Below are positions 1-9,192 of a stretch of 26,707 nucleotides of DNA, in pieces. How positions within the stretch are numbered: position 1 is the first letter of the stretch; every line of letters starts with the position of its first letter. The DNA is from JAYSSF01 sp043720715. Lineage in GTDB: Bacteria; Patescibacteriota; Gracilibacteria; Absconditabacterales; Absconditicoccaceae. Below the pieces are notes generated by a model, which was given only the letters and a program-made list of their open reading frames with translations, was not told where the DNA came from and ran no database searches. The stretch spans positions 1-26,707 of the forward strand of contig JAYSSF010000015.1 of the NCBI GenBank assembly GCA_043720715.1, written 5' to 3'. The translations under genes and the position numbers were made by a program.

Positions 1-311
1 GTGAGACTCGTCACGAGATCAAAGAGATATTTGGGTTCTTGATCTTCATTATATAGATCAAGGAGAATACGAGTCTGTTTGGTAAGTTTTGAGAGTTCCT
101 TGGAAACCATAGCCTGATAATCACTAGTAGCAGTATTATGGATTGAGCTACCACTCAGTGTAGATCAACTCGCACTCGACACAAATCAAGTCAGAATATC
201 TGGTTGTTGCTGAGTCAGATATCGATGATATCATGCTGGAATACCATAATATGCTCCTATCATCACAGTCACAACTACAATAGGGATAATGTATGTCAAA
301 TAGCGCTTCAT
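1..311 (-). CDS. Membrane-anchored protein of unknown function, C-terminus cut by window edge
   Basis: The frame opens at ATG 309-311 and runs off the left edge, so 103 codons are visible and the C-terminus is missing. Residues 1-3 are MKR, followed by a hydrophobic stretch (about residues 5-22, YLTYIIPIVVVTVMIGAY) that looks like one N-terminal membrane anchor or an uncleaved signal. After it comes a Gly/Ser/Thr-rich linker (about residues 45-62), then a charged, helix-prone segment containing KELSKLTKQTRILLDLYNED. Three TGA codons are read as Gly. It lies downstream of the M16 peptidase but is separated from it by a terminator, so it probably has its own promoter in 312-376. No family was recognised. 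The anchor-plus-helix layout is what I see; an envelope role is inference. Confidence 0.75.
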
Positions 312-376
312 GAATCAAGAATATGGACAAATGATAGAATAGATTATTTGTAGTGATTATCGGTGAGGTATCAAGG

Positions 377-418
377 AAAAAACCTCAGTTCGGATTTTCT
401 AACATACTGAGGTTTTTT
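377..418 (-). terminator. Rho-independent terminator, probably bidirectional
   Basis: A 13-bp inverted repeat (AAAAAACCTCAGT at 377-389, ACTGAGGTTTTTT at 406-418) encloses a 16-nt loop. The A-run on one side and T-run on the other would give a U-tract on either strand. It sits 20 nt past the stop of the M16 peptidase gene on the minus strand, the transcript it most likely ends. Confidence 0.85.
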
Positions 419-438
419 ACTTTTCTAGCTTTCTCGCT

Positions 439-1695
439 TTATTCTATATAATATGTATACCACTCATCCCATAGTAACTTCTGAGTTAAGGCTTGAATCT
501 GCCCTAACGTTACGTCACGATATGCTTGCATTATTTCTTCGAGAGTTTCGATTTTACCGTAGATAAGATAATCACTCCCCACCCGCTCTGACACATCATT
601 ACTGGTCTCCAGTCACATCTGTAGTGTACCGATCAAATATCAGCGAGCTTGATCGAGCTCGACCTGAGTGATAGAAGATCAGGTAGCAATCGAAGCGAGC
701 TCTCAGCGAATCAATGTCAGAGTCTCGTCAAAATTATCCTTGCGTAGTCATGCGCGTATCATAAATACTCCATCATCACTGTCTCCATAATGTCCTACAC
801 TCGCATAATAGCACAATCCGTGACGCTCACGCAATAACTGCCAAAATCTGGATGATGTATTACCTCACATAATCGTACCAAGTAACTTCGCTGGATAAAA
901 CTCTGGAGTACCGTACTTATATCACTCAGTGGTGATAACCATATGGTTTTGTTCTGTACCCTTGGTGTAATATCAGATTTTCTGACTTGGTCTAGCGATA
1001 CAGCTGCGATCTGGTTTGACTCACCCCTCACCAGTTTGCATACCTATAAAATACTTGGAGATCAATCATTCAACTAAGTCGGTATCTGGAATTTTCCCAC
1101 ACACAACGAGTACCATACTATTGGTCGTGTAAAGATGATTACGATGATCCAGCAACATCTGCTGAGTGAATGAGAGCACATTATCTTCTGTACCAATCAC
1201 TGGTCTACCATATGGATTGTCGCCCATATACCATTTGCGTCGAAGTGAATAAATCCATCTTGCAGGGTTGTCTTCGATCATCTTGATTTCTTGCACTACC
1301 ACTCACTGCTCTGTCGCAAGCTCATCAGCTGGAAACTGTGAATTGATGATCATATCTGACAATACATCGATCGCCAGCTCCACAAAATCTGGCGCAGTCT
1401 TGATATAGTAGCTTGCAGTATCGTCACTGGTATATGCATTATGTTCACCACCGATCTCATCGATGACGCGGGATACATCTTGACTCGTAGGATATCTGAC
1501 CCCTCCCTTGAAGAACATATGTTCGAGGAAATGTGAGATACCATTGGTTGTGTCATCTTCATAGATGCTTCCTGCTTTGACAAATAGTTGTGTCGTCACA
1601 CTGGTAGCATGTGGCATATTGTAGAAGATGCAGGTGAGTCAGTTGATGGTTTTGATTTGGTAGTTCTCCCTTCTCAGGGATTCGCTGTTGCTCAT
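439..1695 (-). CDS. M16-family zinc metallopeptidase (insulinase / processing-peptidase-like)
   Basis: 418 residues, the usual size of single-chain bacterial M16B peptidases related to the mitochondrial processing peptidase beta subunit. The zinc signature HxxEH is present as H55-F-L-E-H59. The third ligand E135 (in VVQEI) lies 76 residues after H59, the classic family spacing. The C-terminal half has a second M16 fold with a recognisable FWQLLRERHGLCYYASVG segment. The chosen start (ATG 1693-1695) gives MSNSESLRRENYQIKTINGL, matching the family's N-terminal NGL strand; the ATG at 1615-1617 would remove it. There is no signal peptide, so it is probably cytoplasmic. Known members degrade or process peptides; the substrate here is unknown. 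The family assignment is firm because motif, spacing and length all agree. A terminator follows. Confidence 0.95.
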
Positions 1696-1722
1696 AAGGT
1701 GGTTTATAAAGTTTATAAAGTT

Positions 1723-1761
1723 GTAGGGACGTATAGCAATGCGTCTTTCGTAGGGACGTAT
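1723..1761. repeat. GTAGGGACG palindromic repeat, tandem partial copy
   Basis: GTAGGGACGTAT occurs twice (1723-1734 and 1750-1761), with a GACG...GCGTC hairpin between them. The same GTAGGGACG start recurs at 21873, 26251 and, inverted, at 26322. This resembles REP-type intergenic palindromes. It lies just upstream of the M16 gene, next to a short tandem of GTTTATAAA (about 1702-1720). The rest of 1696-1806 holds nothing I recognise. Confidence 0.6.
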
Positions 1762-1806
1762 TTCTTATATCCGATTTGTGATTATAATGAAAATATTATA
1801 ACCAAA

Positions 1807-2130
1807 TTAGATATCCACCTCAAATATCCAATGCATTGGAATAATGGTAAGCACAATAGGAACCGTGAAGTTATTGTCTAATTTTCGCTTTTGTAACAAG
1901 GTTTTGATGTTCTCCATTAGCAGATCAATATCTCCAACCTTATGGGAGCTCATTTCTACAAATACTTCAATAGGGTTTACTTGGATTCTAATCTGAGAAC
2001 TATTTGCATAAACATATACTTCGGGGATATTGGTTGATTGAATCACAATCTCTCTGAGAGCTTCACAGAGTTTGGTCATAACATCTTTGCCAATTTTAGA
2101 CTCATCATATTCAACTTTTACCAAAGGCAT
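1807..2130 (-). CDS. Small protein, possible tautomerase-superfamily (DUF1904-like)
   Basis: 107 residues with no TGA codon. It begins Met-Pro-Leu-Val-Lys-Val; after Met removal, Pro would be N-terminal, as in the 4-oxalocrotonate tautomerase/MIF superfamily, where it is the catalytic base. The rest follows a beta-alpha-beta plan: a first strand, a helix (KLCEALREIVIQ), then strands EVYVYANSS, IRIQVNP and EVFVEM, then a second helix. That layout and length fit DUF1904-type relatives. The evidence is the N-terminal proline and predicted fold only; no diagnostic motif was seen, so the family call is tentative. It ends at TAA 1807-1809 and stands alone, with no clear operon partner. Confidence 0.6.
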   Translation of the reverse strand: MPLVKVEYDESKIGKDVMTKLCEALREIVIQSTNIPEVYVYANSSQIRIQVNPIEVFVEMSSHKVGDIDLLMENIKTLLQKRKLDNNFTVPIVLTIIPMHWIFEVDI

Positions 2131-2208
2131 CGATCAAGAGTTATAGATTAAATACAATATCTTTGATAATCATTTCCCACCAATTTGCGAGAAGAAAAAA
2201 ACGATAAC

Positions 2209-2574
2209 TTATGCTATCATTTTATGTGGTCTAATCGTGATCTTAAATGCCTTCGCCCCAAATATTTCTGGCCCTGGAGGTGTTCAGCCAAGCTCTGAAA
2301 AAATAGTCTTAAATGACTCACCTAAATAATCGATAAACATTGACTTAAATAATTTTTTGAAAGAAATTTCAATAGCAACCTCATCTTCGTCTATGCGATA
2401 CTCCCTTTTTTCAATAAGTTTTAAAATATCAAACTTTATACCTTCTCAATATTCTCGCCTATTTTTGTGTAAAAACTTAACTAGCTCCGTAGCAATTCTT
2501 GGCGATTGCCAAGCTTGATAATCAGAAACTAACTTCTTAGCCTCTTCGAGATTATTGTCTTCATGATCTCCCAT
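2209..2574 (-). CDS. Hypothetical protein, 121 residues
   Basis: The frame opens at ATG 2572-2574 (MGDHEDNNLEEAKKLVSDYQ) and ends at TAA 2209-2211. It contains two TGA-encoded glycines, one in REYGEG and one in the Gly-Gly-Thr-Pro-Pro segment near the C-terminus, so it appears much shorter under the standard code. The protein is charged, with no signal or membrane helix: an acidic N-terminal helix, a central KFDILKLIEKREYRI region, and a C-terminal strand FKITIRPHKMIA. It lies 30 nt downstream of the kinase-like gene in the same direction and may be cotranscribed with it. I do not recognise the family. Confidence 0.7.
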
Positions 2575-2604
2575 AATTATGATTTATAAATTTAAAACTA
2601 TGAA

Positions 2605-3609
2605 TTATTTTTTCTTCTTCACCACATACAACTCACCCGTAGCCATCTGATGGATGATTGTGCCATCTGCATACTTATATTGCTTGTGTGATTGTTTGCC
2701 TACATACTGACATCCAGCAAGTTGAATCAGAGTATGCATCTCTACCAAGATTCCTGGCATCATCACAGACAAAGTCAGCCACTCCTTTGTTCCATCGGTA
2801 TTGGTCTGTACCTTGGAGATTTTGACTTCATGTAGATATCCATGCTCTGTATGATAGATCTCCGATATGACGATACCGTCATTATCAGTGGCGCTATCAT
2901 TGTACATGTAATTGACTATATATTCGGTTTTTTTGAGTTCTCATTGTGGGAATACTGATGTTTCTATGTAATCAAATGTTGTTCCTCTATCTTTAAGAAT
3001 CTCATACGTATTATTGATTATAAGGTCTGACTTTTCTAGTTGTCACTGTCCAGCGATCGTCCACATAGGGAAGACCTTAGTCAGTGTGGTAGCTACCAGA
3101 TATAGTGGCTCTTTGGTTCTCTCTGGGTCACGGATCAGACGACGGATGACGAGATCCTCTGCCTGACTATGGACAAATATCTTGAGCGGGTCAAACTGAT
3201 CTGCAAGTTCGTTGATCACATATAATCACTCTATAATCACATAATCAAATGGCCCATCAATATGCTTACTCGCGACTCTCGTCTTCTCCACAAATGAATA
3301 CTCTGGCATCTCAAATCATCCGGTAGTGATTAGTTTTTGGATATCCTGATTGAGTAATTCATGGTCAATGAGGTTTGGATGATCATAGGTACCATAAATC
3401 ATGGATTGTACTGCGCTATCTGGACGATAGTAATGATCTGCAGAGATAAGCAATACCTTCTTGCCATCAGCGACCATTTGCTCAGTTAACTTTTCGGCAA
3501 TATAAGACTTACCGCTTGCGGTAGCTCCCGCAAGGTAGATGATCTTCTTCTTGGCATCATGGATTGCGTCGATTACGTGGTCAAGTTGTTCATAAGTAAA
3601 TGTTTTCAT
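2605..3609 (-). CDS. Uridine-kinase-like P-loop protein with extra C-terminal domain
   Basis: 334 residues. The N-terminal part is a phosphoribulokinase/uridine kinase fold: Walker A GATASGKS at residues 28-35, then SADHYYRP, then YDHPNLIDHELL, then the FDYVIIEGLYV strand, then the arginine-rich lid RRLIRDPERT. Known relatives phosphorylate uridine or cytidine with ATP or GTP. Residues from about 215 to 334 form a separate domain (for example TKEWLTLSVMMPGI and YKYADGTIIHQMATGELYVV) ending in KKKK. Simple uridine kinases of about 210 residues lack it, and I cannot name it with confidence. The true substrate may therefore differ from uridine. The start ATG at 3607-3609 is close upstream of the first helix. 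The gene diverges from the DUF84 gene across a 177-nt gap. Confidence 0.85.
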
Positions 3610-3786
3610 GAAAATGAATTATTCTGACTAAAATATTATTTATTTATACTTTATTATAAGTATACTGGCGAGAGCTAGAAATTGCAAATAATATAGAAAC
3701 ATTTAAGGATTAAAAAATCAAAGCACCTTCACAAGCATTCATTTCTATTCAATTGAAATACAAAACAAAAACCTTACAAATGTATC
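3610..3786. promoter_or_regulatory. Divergent intergenic region, probable promoters both ways
   Basis: This AT-rich stretch separates the minus-strand kinase-like gene from the plus-strand DUF84-folD-pth cluster, so both promoters should lie here. Close to the kinase start, read on the minus strand, is GTCAGAATAATTCATT; a near copy (GTCAGATTAATTCATT) precedes the pilin-like gene. No clear terminator or RNA was seen. The assignment rests on gene orientation. Confidence 0.4.
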
Positions 3787-4305
3787 ATGCAAATAGCATT
3801 ATGAACTTGATCTCACTACAAAGCACAACTCCTTAATCATGTATTGAGTAAATTTTGAATCGATTGTGTGATACAAGAAGTTAATATACCTAGTGGTGTG
3901 AGTGATCAGCCTATGTGACTGTGAGAAACAAAACAATGAGCAATAAATAGAGCAAACTGAGCATTTAAATTATGCCCCCAAGCAGATATATGATGTGGTA
4001 TTGAGTTTTGATATGAGCCGTTCAATGATTGATTCCATTGTATCGCATATGCTTGTATTATTGGCCATCATTGAAACATGTGGATGGAGCACTCTTCAAG
4101 CTTCAAGTTACCTCAATTATTTGAAAGTGCACTGAAAAATTGACTTGATCTATATGAAACCACAAAACAACGAAATCAAGATAAGCCTCTTACCAATATA
4201 TCACTTGAAACATTTCATTTATTGTGGAAAGATGAATTTCTTATTCAAGCATATCACAATGTTTTTCTTAGCTATCTTAGCGACCAACAATTATTTCAAA
4301 AATAA
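3787..4305 (+). CDS. DUF84 / YjjX-type inosine/xanthosine triphosphatase-like protein
   Basis: 172 residues, matching the family length of about 170-180. The N-terminus MQIALGTGSHYKAQLLNHVL is the nucleotide-binding strand-loop-helix. The signature follows in order: VNIPSGVSDQPMG, then ETKQGAINRANGAF, then ADIGCGIEFGYEP. Known members hydrolyse non-canonical ITP and XTP to keep them out of nucleic acids. Most of the glycines in these motifs are TGA-encoded, so the standard code shows only fragments. It is the first gene of the plus-strand cluster and is separated from folD by 8 nt. The C-terminal half is less typical, so activity is inferred from the N-terminal signature. Confidence 0.85.
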
Positions 4306-4313
4306 ATCATATT

Positions 4314-5165
4314 ATGATAACTCTCTCCTGACGCGAACCTGCCGCACTCATCAAATCCAATCTCACTACTCGAGTAGCTGCAAATCTTAGCAGCGATCAT
4401 TATATCGTGATTTTGTGGTATGGTGATAGTCCTGCGAGCTCCAAATACGTCCATATGAAACAGAATTTCTGACTCGATGTATGAATTGACACCAGACTGA
4501 TTGGTCAGTGAATGACTCCTGAAGTAGCCGAAGTCATCGCAACAATCCAACAATACAATGATGATCCATACTGTGTCGGTATCATGTGCCAACTCCCACT
4601 ACCTACATCACTATCAAATCATAAAGTACAAATCCTGGAGACAATTGATCCTCGCAAAGACATCGACGGACTCACTGGATCTGCCAATGGTAAAACCATA
4701 CGATGAGCAAGCAAACTCTACCCTGCTACCGTAGCATCCATCTTATGAATTATGGATCACTATGAATATGCTGACGTGCATGGCAAAATCATCACAATTA
4801 TTAATAAATCAAACCTGATCGGTAAGCCACTAGCGATGGCGCTGGTCGATCGTGGGGCACAGGTAGTCATGATCGGTAGAGCAGCAAGCCCAGAACGGAT
4901 GAAAGAACAATGTAGACAGTCAGACATCATCATCACCGCCACGGGCAAGGGGAATCTCATCACACAAGAGCACACTCATCCAAACCAGATTATCATTGAT
5001 GCGGGAGTGGATTTTATCGATGGGAAACTCGTGGGCGATGTAGATCGAAATTCCGTTGACTGACATATTGCAGCTTGTACTCCACCGACGGGAGGTGTGT
5101 GACCAATGACAGTCGCATGCCTGTTTGATAATATTAGAATCTTATCTTCATCATCATGAAACTAA
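4314..5165 (+). CDS. folD: FolD bifunctional methylenetetrahydrofolate dehydrogenase/cyclohydrolase
   Basis: 283 residues, the family's normal length. FolD interconverts 5,10-methylene-THF and 10-formyl-THF in one-carbon metabolism. The catalytic Tyr and Lys of the YVxxK motif are Y45 and K49 (SSKYVHMKQ). Then come GIMCQLPLP, DPRKDIDG, the Rossmann-type SNLIGKPLAMAL segment, and the C-terminal TPPTGGVGPMTVACL. The usual PCTP motif is altered to LYPATVAS, and GRSN is altered to NKSN, so cofactor contacts may differ. The start ATG 4314-4316 gives MITLSGREPAALIK, which aligns with the family N-terminus. The end is unusual: a TGA at 5157-5159 overlaps the pth start in the typical ATGA manner but is read as Gly, and the frame stops two codons later at TAA 5163-5165. 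Confidence 0.96.
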
Positions 5166-5692
5166 TCGTAGGACTGTGAAACCCCGGAGCAAAATACGCC
5201 AAAACTCGCCATAACGCGGGGCGAATTATGCTCGACCAGCTCATGGACGAACACCAAAGCAAAGCTTGGACATTACACAAAGAACGAAATGCAATGGTTG
5301 GAGAAATAATAATCAATGGAGAAAAGATCATAACTCTCAAACCACTCTCCTACATGAATCGCTCGGGAGCTGCAATTAAGTCAGCTTCTAGTTATTATAA
5401 AATCCCAGTTTCTGATATACTCGTCCTCCATGATGAGATTGATTGGGAATTTGGTAGAATCTGACTCAAATCATGATGATCTCACGCCTGACATAACGGC
5501 CTGAGAGACACGATCGCTCACCTGGAGACCAACGCCTTTGATAGAATCAGAATCGGAGTCGATAGACCAGACAACAAAGAGGAAGTTGTTGACTATGTCC
5601 TGTGAAATTTTTCCAAAGAACAAATGGAGTGGCTACACAGTGAAGGATATACCACACTTAGAAATCTGGTCACTGACTGGTTAGATAAATAG
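5156..5692 (+). CDS. pth: Peptidyl-tRNA hydrolase
   Basis: 178 residues. Pth cleaves peptidyl-tRNA released from stalled ribosomes and recycles the tRNA. Key residues sit at or next to their E. coli positions: N9 in GNPG, catalytic H19 in TRHNAG, N68 in YMN, D93 in LHDEID, and H113/N114 in GHNGLRD. Six glycines are TGA-encoded: G8 of GNPG, G103, G107, G108, G112 and one near the C-terminus. This gene is the cleanest single proof of the recoding, because these glycines are nearly invariant. It overlaps folD by 10 nt, implying translational coupling, and its 3' end overlaps the convergent gene at 5681-6172 by 12 nt. Confidence 0.98.
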
Positions 5693-6172
5693 ATTCATCT
5701 GATTTTGAGCCTCTATTTTAAGTTGTTTTTCTAGTTTAAGTTGCTGACCAAAAATTAACTGATCAAAATACAAAGCTGCCGCGTTCACATCATATTCATC
5801 TCCATTAATTATTCATCATACTCATCATATTTTATCAGTTTCATTGTCCCATATAAATTTGCAAGCCAAGCTGTCTGGAGTTTTAAAATGTGCTACAGCA
5901 TACTCGCGAGTTGATAAAGATGTATTCATATGCAAGATCCACTCACCAACTGATATATTCACATCTTCTCATTGATAAAAATTAGTATGAAGAGCTTTAA
6001 TATGAGCCATAAATCATGCAACTAAAATATTGTGATCTTTAGATAGGTTCTTCTTAAGGGCTAGTGTATTCATGATTTCTCATGAATAGGTTTTTTGAGA
6101 TTCCTGTATACACTTATTTGTAGCCAATAACAGCAGCGAAACTAAGCTGAGTATTTTTAGTTTGTTATTCAT
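5681..6172 (-). CDS. Probable exported protein of unknown function
   Basis: 163 residues from ATG 6170-6172 to TAA 5681-5683. The N-terminus MNNKLKILSLVSLLLLATNK is a typical signal sequence with a short positive region and a leucine-rich core. A Cys at residue 22 could be a lipid attachment site, but LATNKC is a poor lipobox, so I call it exported without committing to a lipoprotein. The mature part holds a helical region (EIMNTLALKKNLSKDHNILV), a TGA-coded GGVGG run, and a C-terminal helix rich in Gln and Lys (FGQQLKLEKQLKIEAQNQ). Its stop lies inside the end of pth on the opposite strand, leaving no room for a shared terminator between them. No family was recognised. Confidence 0.75.
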
Positions 6173-6340
6173 TGTTTATAGATCAATTATTAAATTATAT
6201 TCTAGATTGATTATTAAATACGGACTTTGCTTATTATTATTTATCAATCAAGAACATTCTAAGTTGCCATTAATGATCTAGTATAACTACCAATCATGAC
6301 AATCTCACATTTCAAGAAGAATCGGTAATAAAAGAGCAAC
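6173..6340. other. Short AT-rich gap with a direct repeat
   Basis: Two imperfect direct copies of a GATyrATTATTAAAT motif lie about 25 nt apart near 6180-6220, upstream of the exported-protein gene, and may belong to its promoter region. I see no hairpin with a U-tract and no RNA. Confidence 0.3.
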
Positions 6341-7426
6341 TTAGGATATATTATACTTCTCCAAAGATTCGATATGGAGCTTATTCTTTTCCATAATCAT
6401 ATTTGCTTTATATATTTGTTCTCCTATTTTTCTCCTCATTGAGGATATCATTTTCCAAGTAAGAAATGAATTATTGTCTGGAATAACACTATAACGAATA
6501 GCATCATCTGCCGAAGTCTTTCATTCTTGCACTATATTCTTAGCTGATGCAATGATCATATCAAACTCACTCCTAAAGTTACGATAGAGATCTTTACAGT
6601 CAGTTGCTGTCTTCGGTAAGCTCTCTAGAATCTGAGTAAACCTCTCAACTTGTTTTGGGAGATATGATTGTTGTTTTGTAAATTCATTTATCACTCACTC
6701 CTTATTTGGATAAAACTGGATGCGAAGACGATCAACTTGATACGTATGACGTTTAACTTTTGTTTCCTGTGGTGTATGTTGAGATAACAGCCGCCCAAAC
6801 GTGGCATTATTATCTTCAAGATAAGGTATTCTGATGATTCTTGATGTTTGCTGCTGTTCTCCATCGCTCGCTTCATGCAGTAGCTCTGCTCATTGAAGCA
6901 TTGGAAGCACAAGATCGTGATAGTTTTCATATAGTCGTCTCACAAGATGATGTTTGGAATATCATGGCGTACACTGATGAGCAATATCTTGTCGATATTG
7001 TTGACCAAAATCTGGTTTAATATATGGGAGTAAATCTATATGAGTTGAAGAGATTGAAATAATAAAATCTTCCGAACGAGAATTAGATAGTTGCATCTTA
7101 TGCGCAAAACTGTCCCTAAGTTTAGCTAATACGGCCATTTTATCTCTTCTTGTATGTTCTTTTCTATTGCGTAATCTTATAATCAATCACTGTTTGATTC
7201 ATTGCTCTAGCTTATCATCCATCATCGCATTGAAACTAGTTTGTAATTCATAAAATGAATCTTGCTGCAATACTTTTAGTTTTGACTGAAAAAGGTGAGC
7301 AATAATTTTCTTTGATTTATGATTGTCAAAATCAAACGATCATATTTTAACTCAAAGCAAATACTCTAATTCTCACCTATGTTGTGATGAAATATGATCT
7401 AGATCACGATAAAATTCTAAACGCAT
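6341..7426 (-). CDS. Hypothetical protein, 361 residues, largely helical
   Basis: The frame runs from ATG 7424-7426 to TAA 6341-6343 with five TGA-coded glycines and no internal TAA or TAG. The start is supported by AGGAG on the minus strand (about 7436-7440), a reasonable Shine-Dalgarno site 9 nt before the ATG. The protein is soluble and charged. The N-terminal part (MRLEFYRDLDHISSQHRGEL) is followed by a basic helix (IRLRNRKEHTRRDKMAVLAK), a central segment with HTPQETKVKRHTYQVDRLRI, and a long C-terminal helical region ending KLHIESLEKYNIS. I found no nucleotide-binding, zinc or membrane motif and do not recognise a family. It is the last gene before the flippase and defence block. Confidence 0.75.
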
Positions 7427-7554
7427 CAAGCGTAGCTCCTGTGTTGTAAGTCTTCCTCTATCGATTTCTATGATGAAAAAATATAAGATAATAAATTTAT
7501 CTTATACATTTAAACACTATTGTCAATATATTCATAATCTACTAAATTTTAGTT

Positions 7555-7614
7555 CTCCCTTGAGAAAGGTCTCAATGCCGCCCGACGGTAGAGGTGGTCG
7601 TTGACCGGAGGGAT
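7555..7614. repeat. Palindromic element, intergenic copy ending at the flippase stop codon
   Basis: It starts CTCCCTTGA and ends GAGGTGGTCGTTGACCGGAG plus GGATT. Both ends match the element inside hsdM at 18199-18241 (CTCCCTTGA ... GAGGTG, hairpin, CGGAGGGGTT). The internal hairpin is GGTC-GTT-GACC. An extra stretch of about 20 nt separates the two halves here. It is GC-rich against an AT-rich surround, and its right edge coincides with the TAA (7614-7616) ending the flippase gene. The remainder of 7427-7554 is AT-rich with nothing recognised. Confidence 0.55.
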
Positions 7615-9167
7615 TACATTCCCTTCGCAATCTTCTTGACCCATGGGTAACTCATCGCAACAATCAATCAGTTGAATCATAGAGCAGAAATCACAAATCA
7701 TAGCTTGGATGAATATGGGATCAGATCACTAGCATAGTAATATCAGACAAATCCAGCAATCGCAAGAATCATACTCAATAATCATAACTCCTTCCATCTT
7801 AGAGTTGGTATCACTCCAGCGCGATATGCCACGATCCATGCTCCGATGAGATATAGTCATTCAAGTGTCATCTGTGTAATGACTCCTCCGATCAGATTTT
7901 GTGTCATGATAAATCCAAATCATATCCCAAGTCCTACAATCAGTCCTCGTGCGTTGACACTCAAGAGCTTGTTTTGATGACCTGTAGAGACGAAGATATA
8001 GTTGAATACCTGCTTGGCAAACGACATCGTGATCACCACTCCCAAAAATGGTAGAATCCAATCTGAACCGATGGTAAACTCTCAAGCCTGACTCGATAAG
8101 AAGCTGGTCAGATACTCTTGTTTTGCGATAAAATAGATGATATGCTCACGTCGCACGATAAAGTTGACAATTACTAGACCGCCGATCCACAGCAGCAAAC
8201 TCATCAGATGACCAAAATGCCCAAGCTTGTCCTTGAGCTCGAGTCATGAGACCTTGTGAATCATACTATTGCCTAGTGATGATGGGATGATGAGTAATAT
8301 CTCAATCAATGAAAGTGCGAGTCACCAGATCCCCACATAGATAAATCACTTGCTCGTCGGGTAGATGATCGACATCAGAATAGAAACCGCAAGCGTATGA
8401 AAACTACTGAGATAATACGCAATACCATACTGCCAATTGCTACGGATATGGTGTCGAGTAAACTGAAGATCAAAGATTGGTTTGAGCTTAATATAGCGCT
8501 CACTGATAAAATGCACATATAACAGCTGCCCTAGTCCACTCACCAATACCGTAGCAATAATGAGGATGAATGGTAACAATCAAGAACCAATCTGCTCAAA
8601 TCATGGATCTGGAAACAACGATAATACTCACACCATAATTACAAGCTGCGCAACACGAGCCACCGTCAGGCCAATCGATACTTGTTCCATCTTCCAGTAG
8701 AGCTGTAGTGGCAACTGTACAATACCCGCAAGCATAAATGTTGCAGAAAACAACATCCCAATCGGCAGTCACCACATCAGATAAATATTTTCACGATATG
8801 ATGGAATCATATATGCAATCAACAGTGCGACCCCATATACAACAGCTACTGTTACTACCCTACTCATAACAAACTTACTATAATATACACTAAGCTTCTC
8901 CTTTTGTTCTACCTCTGGTAGGTGTGCTACCTCCTCACGTAGAGCTCATAACTCCCTAAGCCCAATCACATATAATCCAAAATCAGCCAATGCTGACCAA
9001 ATCGCAAAATATTTGAGGATCGTATTATAGTCTCCAAATCTCAGTGGTCACAGATATGGCGTTGTCAGCTGTAATACAATAAACCCTCATAGTGCGCTCA
9101 CTACTCTCCCCACAATCTGCCAAAATGCATCTTTGATCACGACTTTATAATTTTTTTCTTTATCCAT
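7614..9167 (-). CDS. Polysaccharide/lipid flippase-like membrane protein (MOP superfamily, Wzx-like)
   Basis: 517 residues with 12 or more hydrophobic segments spread over the full length, which fits the multidrug/oligosaccharidyl-lipid/polysaccharide (MOP) exporter fold of Wzx-type flippases. The N-terminus KVVIKDAFWQIVGRVVSALG followed by a RFGDYNTILKYFAIWSALAD segment is characteristic of Wzx/RfbX proteins. Such proteins move undecaprenyl-linked sugars across the inner membrane; that role is inferred. The start is ATG 9165-9167 and the stop TAA 7614-7616. It begins 25 nt after the hsdR stop on the same strand, so it may be read through from the restriction operon, although its function looks unrelated. 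The last residues and stop abut a palindromic element, so the extreme C-terminus may have been changed by insertion. Confidence 0.85.
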
Positions 9168-9192
9168 CTAAAATGATTTATAAAATTAAGGG

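Noticed and set aside
148..330. 60-codon minus-strand frame with a TTG start
   Set aside because: It overlaps in another frame the better-supported membrane-anchored gene starting at 311.
1588..1881. 97-codon open frame on the plus strand
   Set aside because: It runs across the antisense of the M16 gene start, a repeat and the end of the tautomerase-like gene, with no family likeness.
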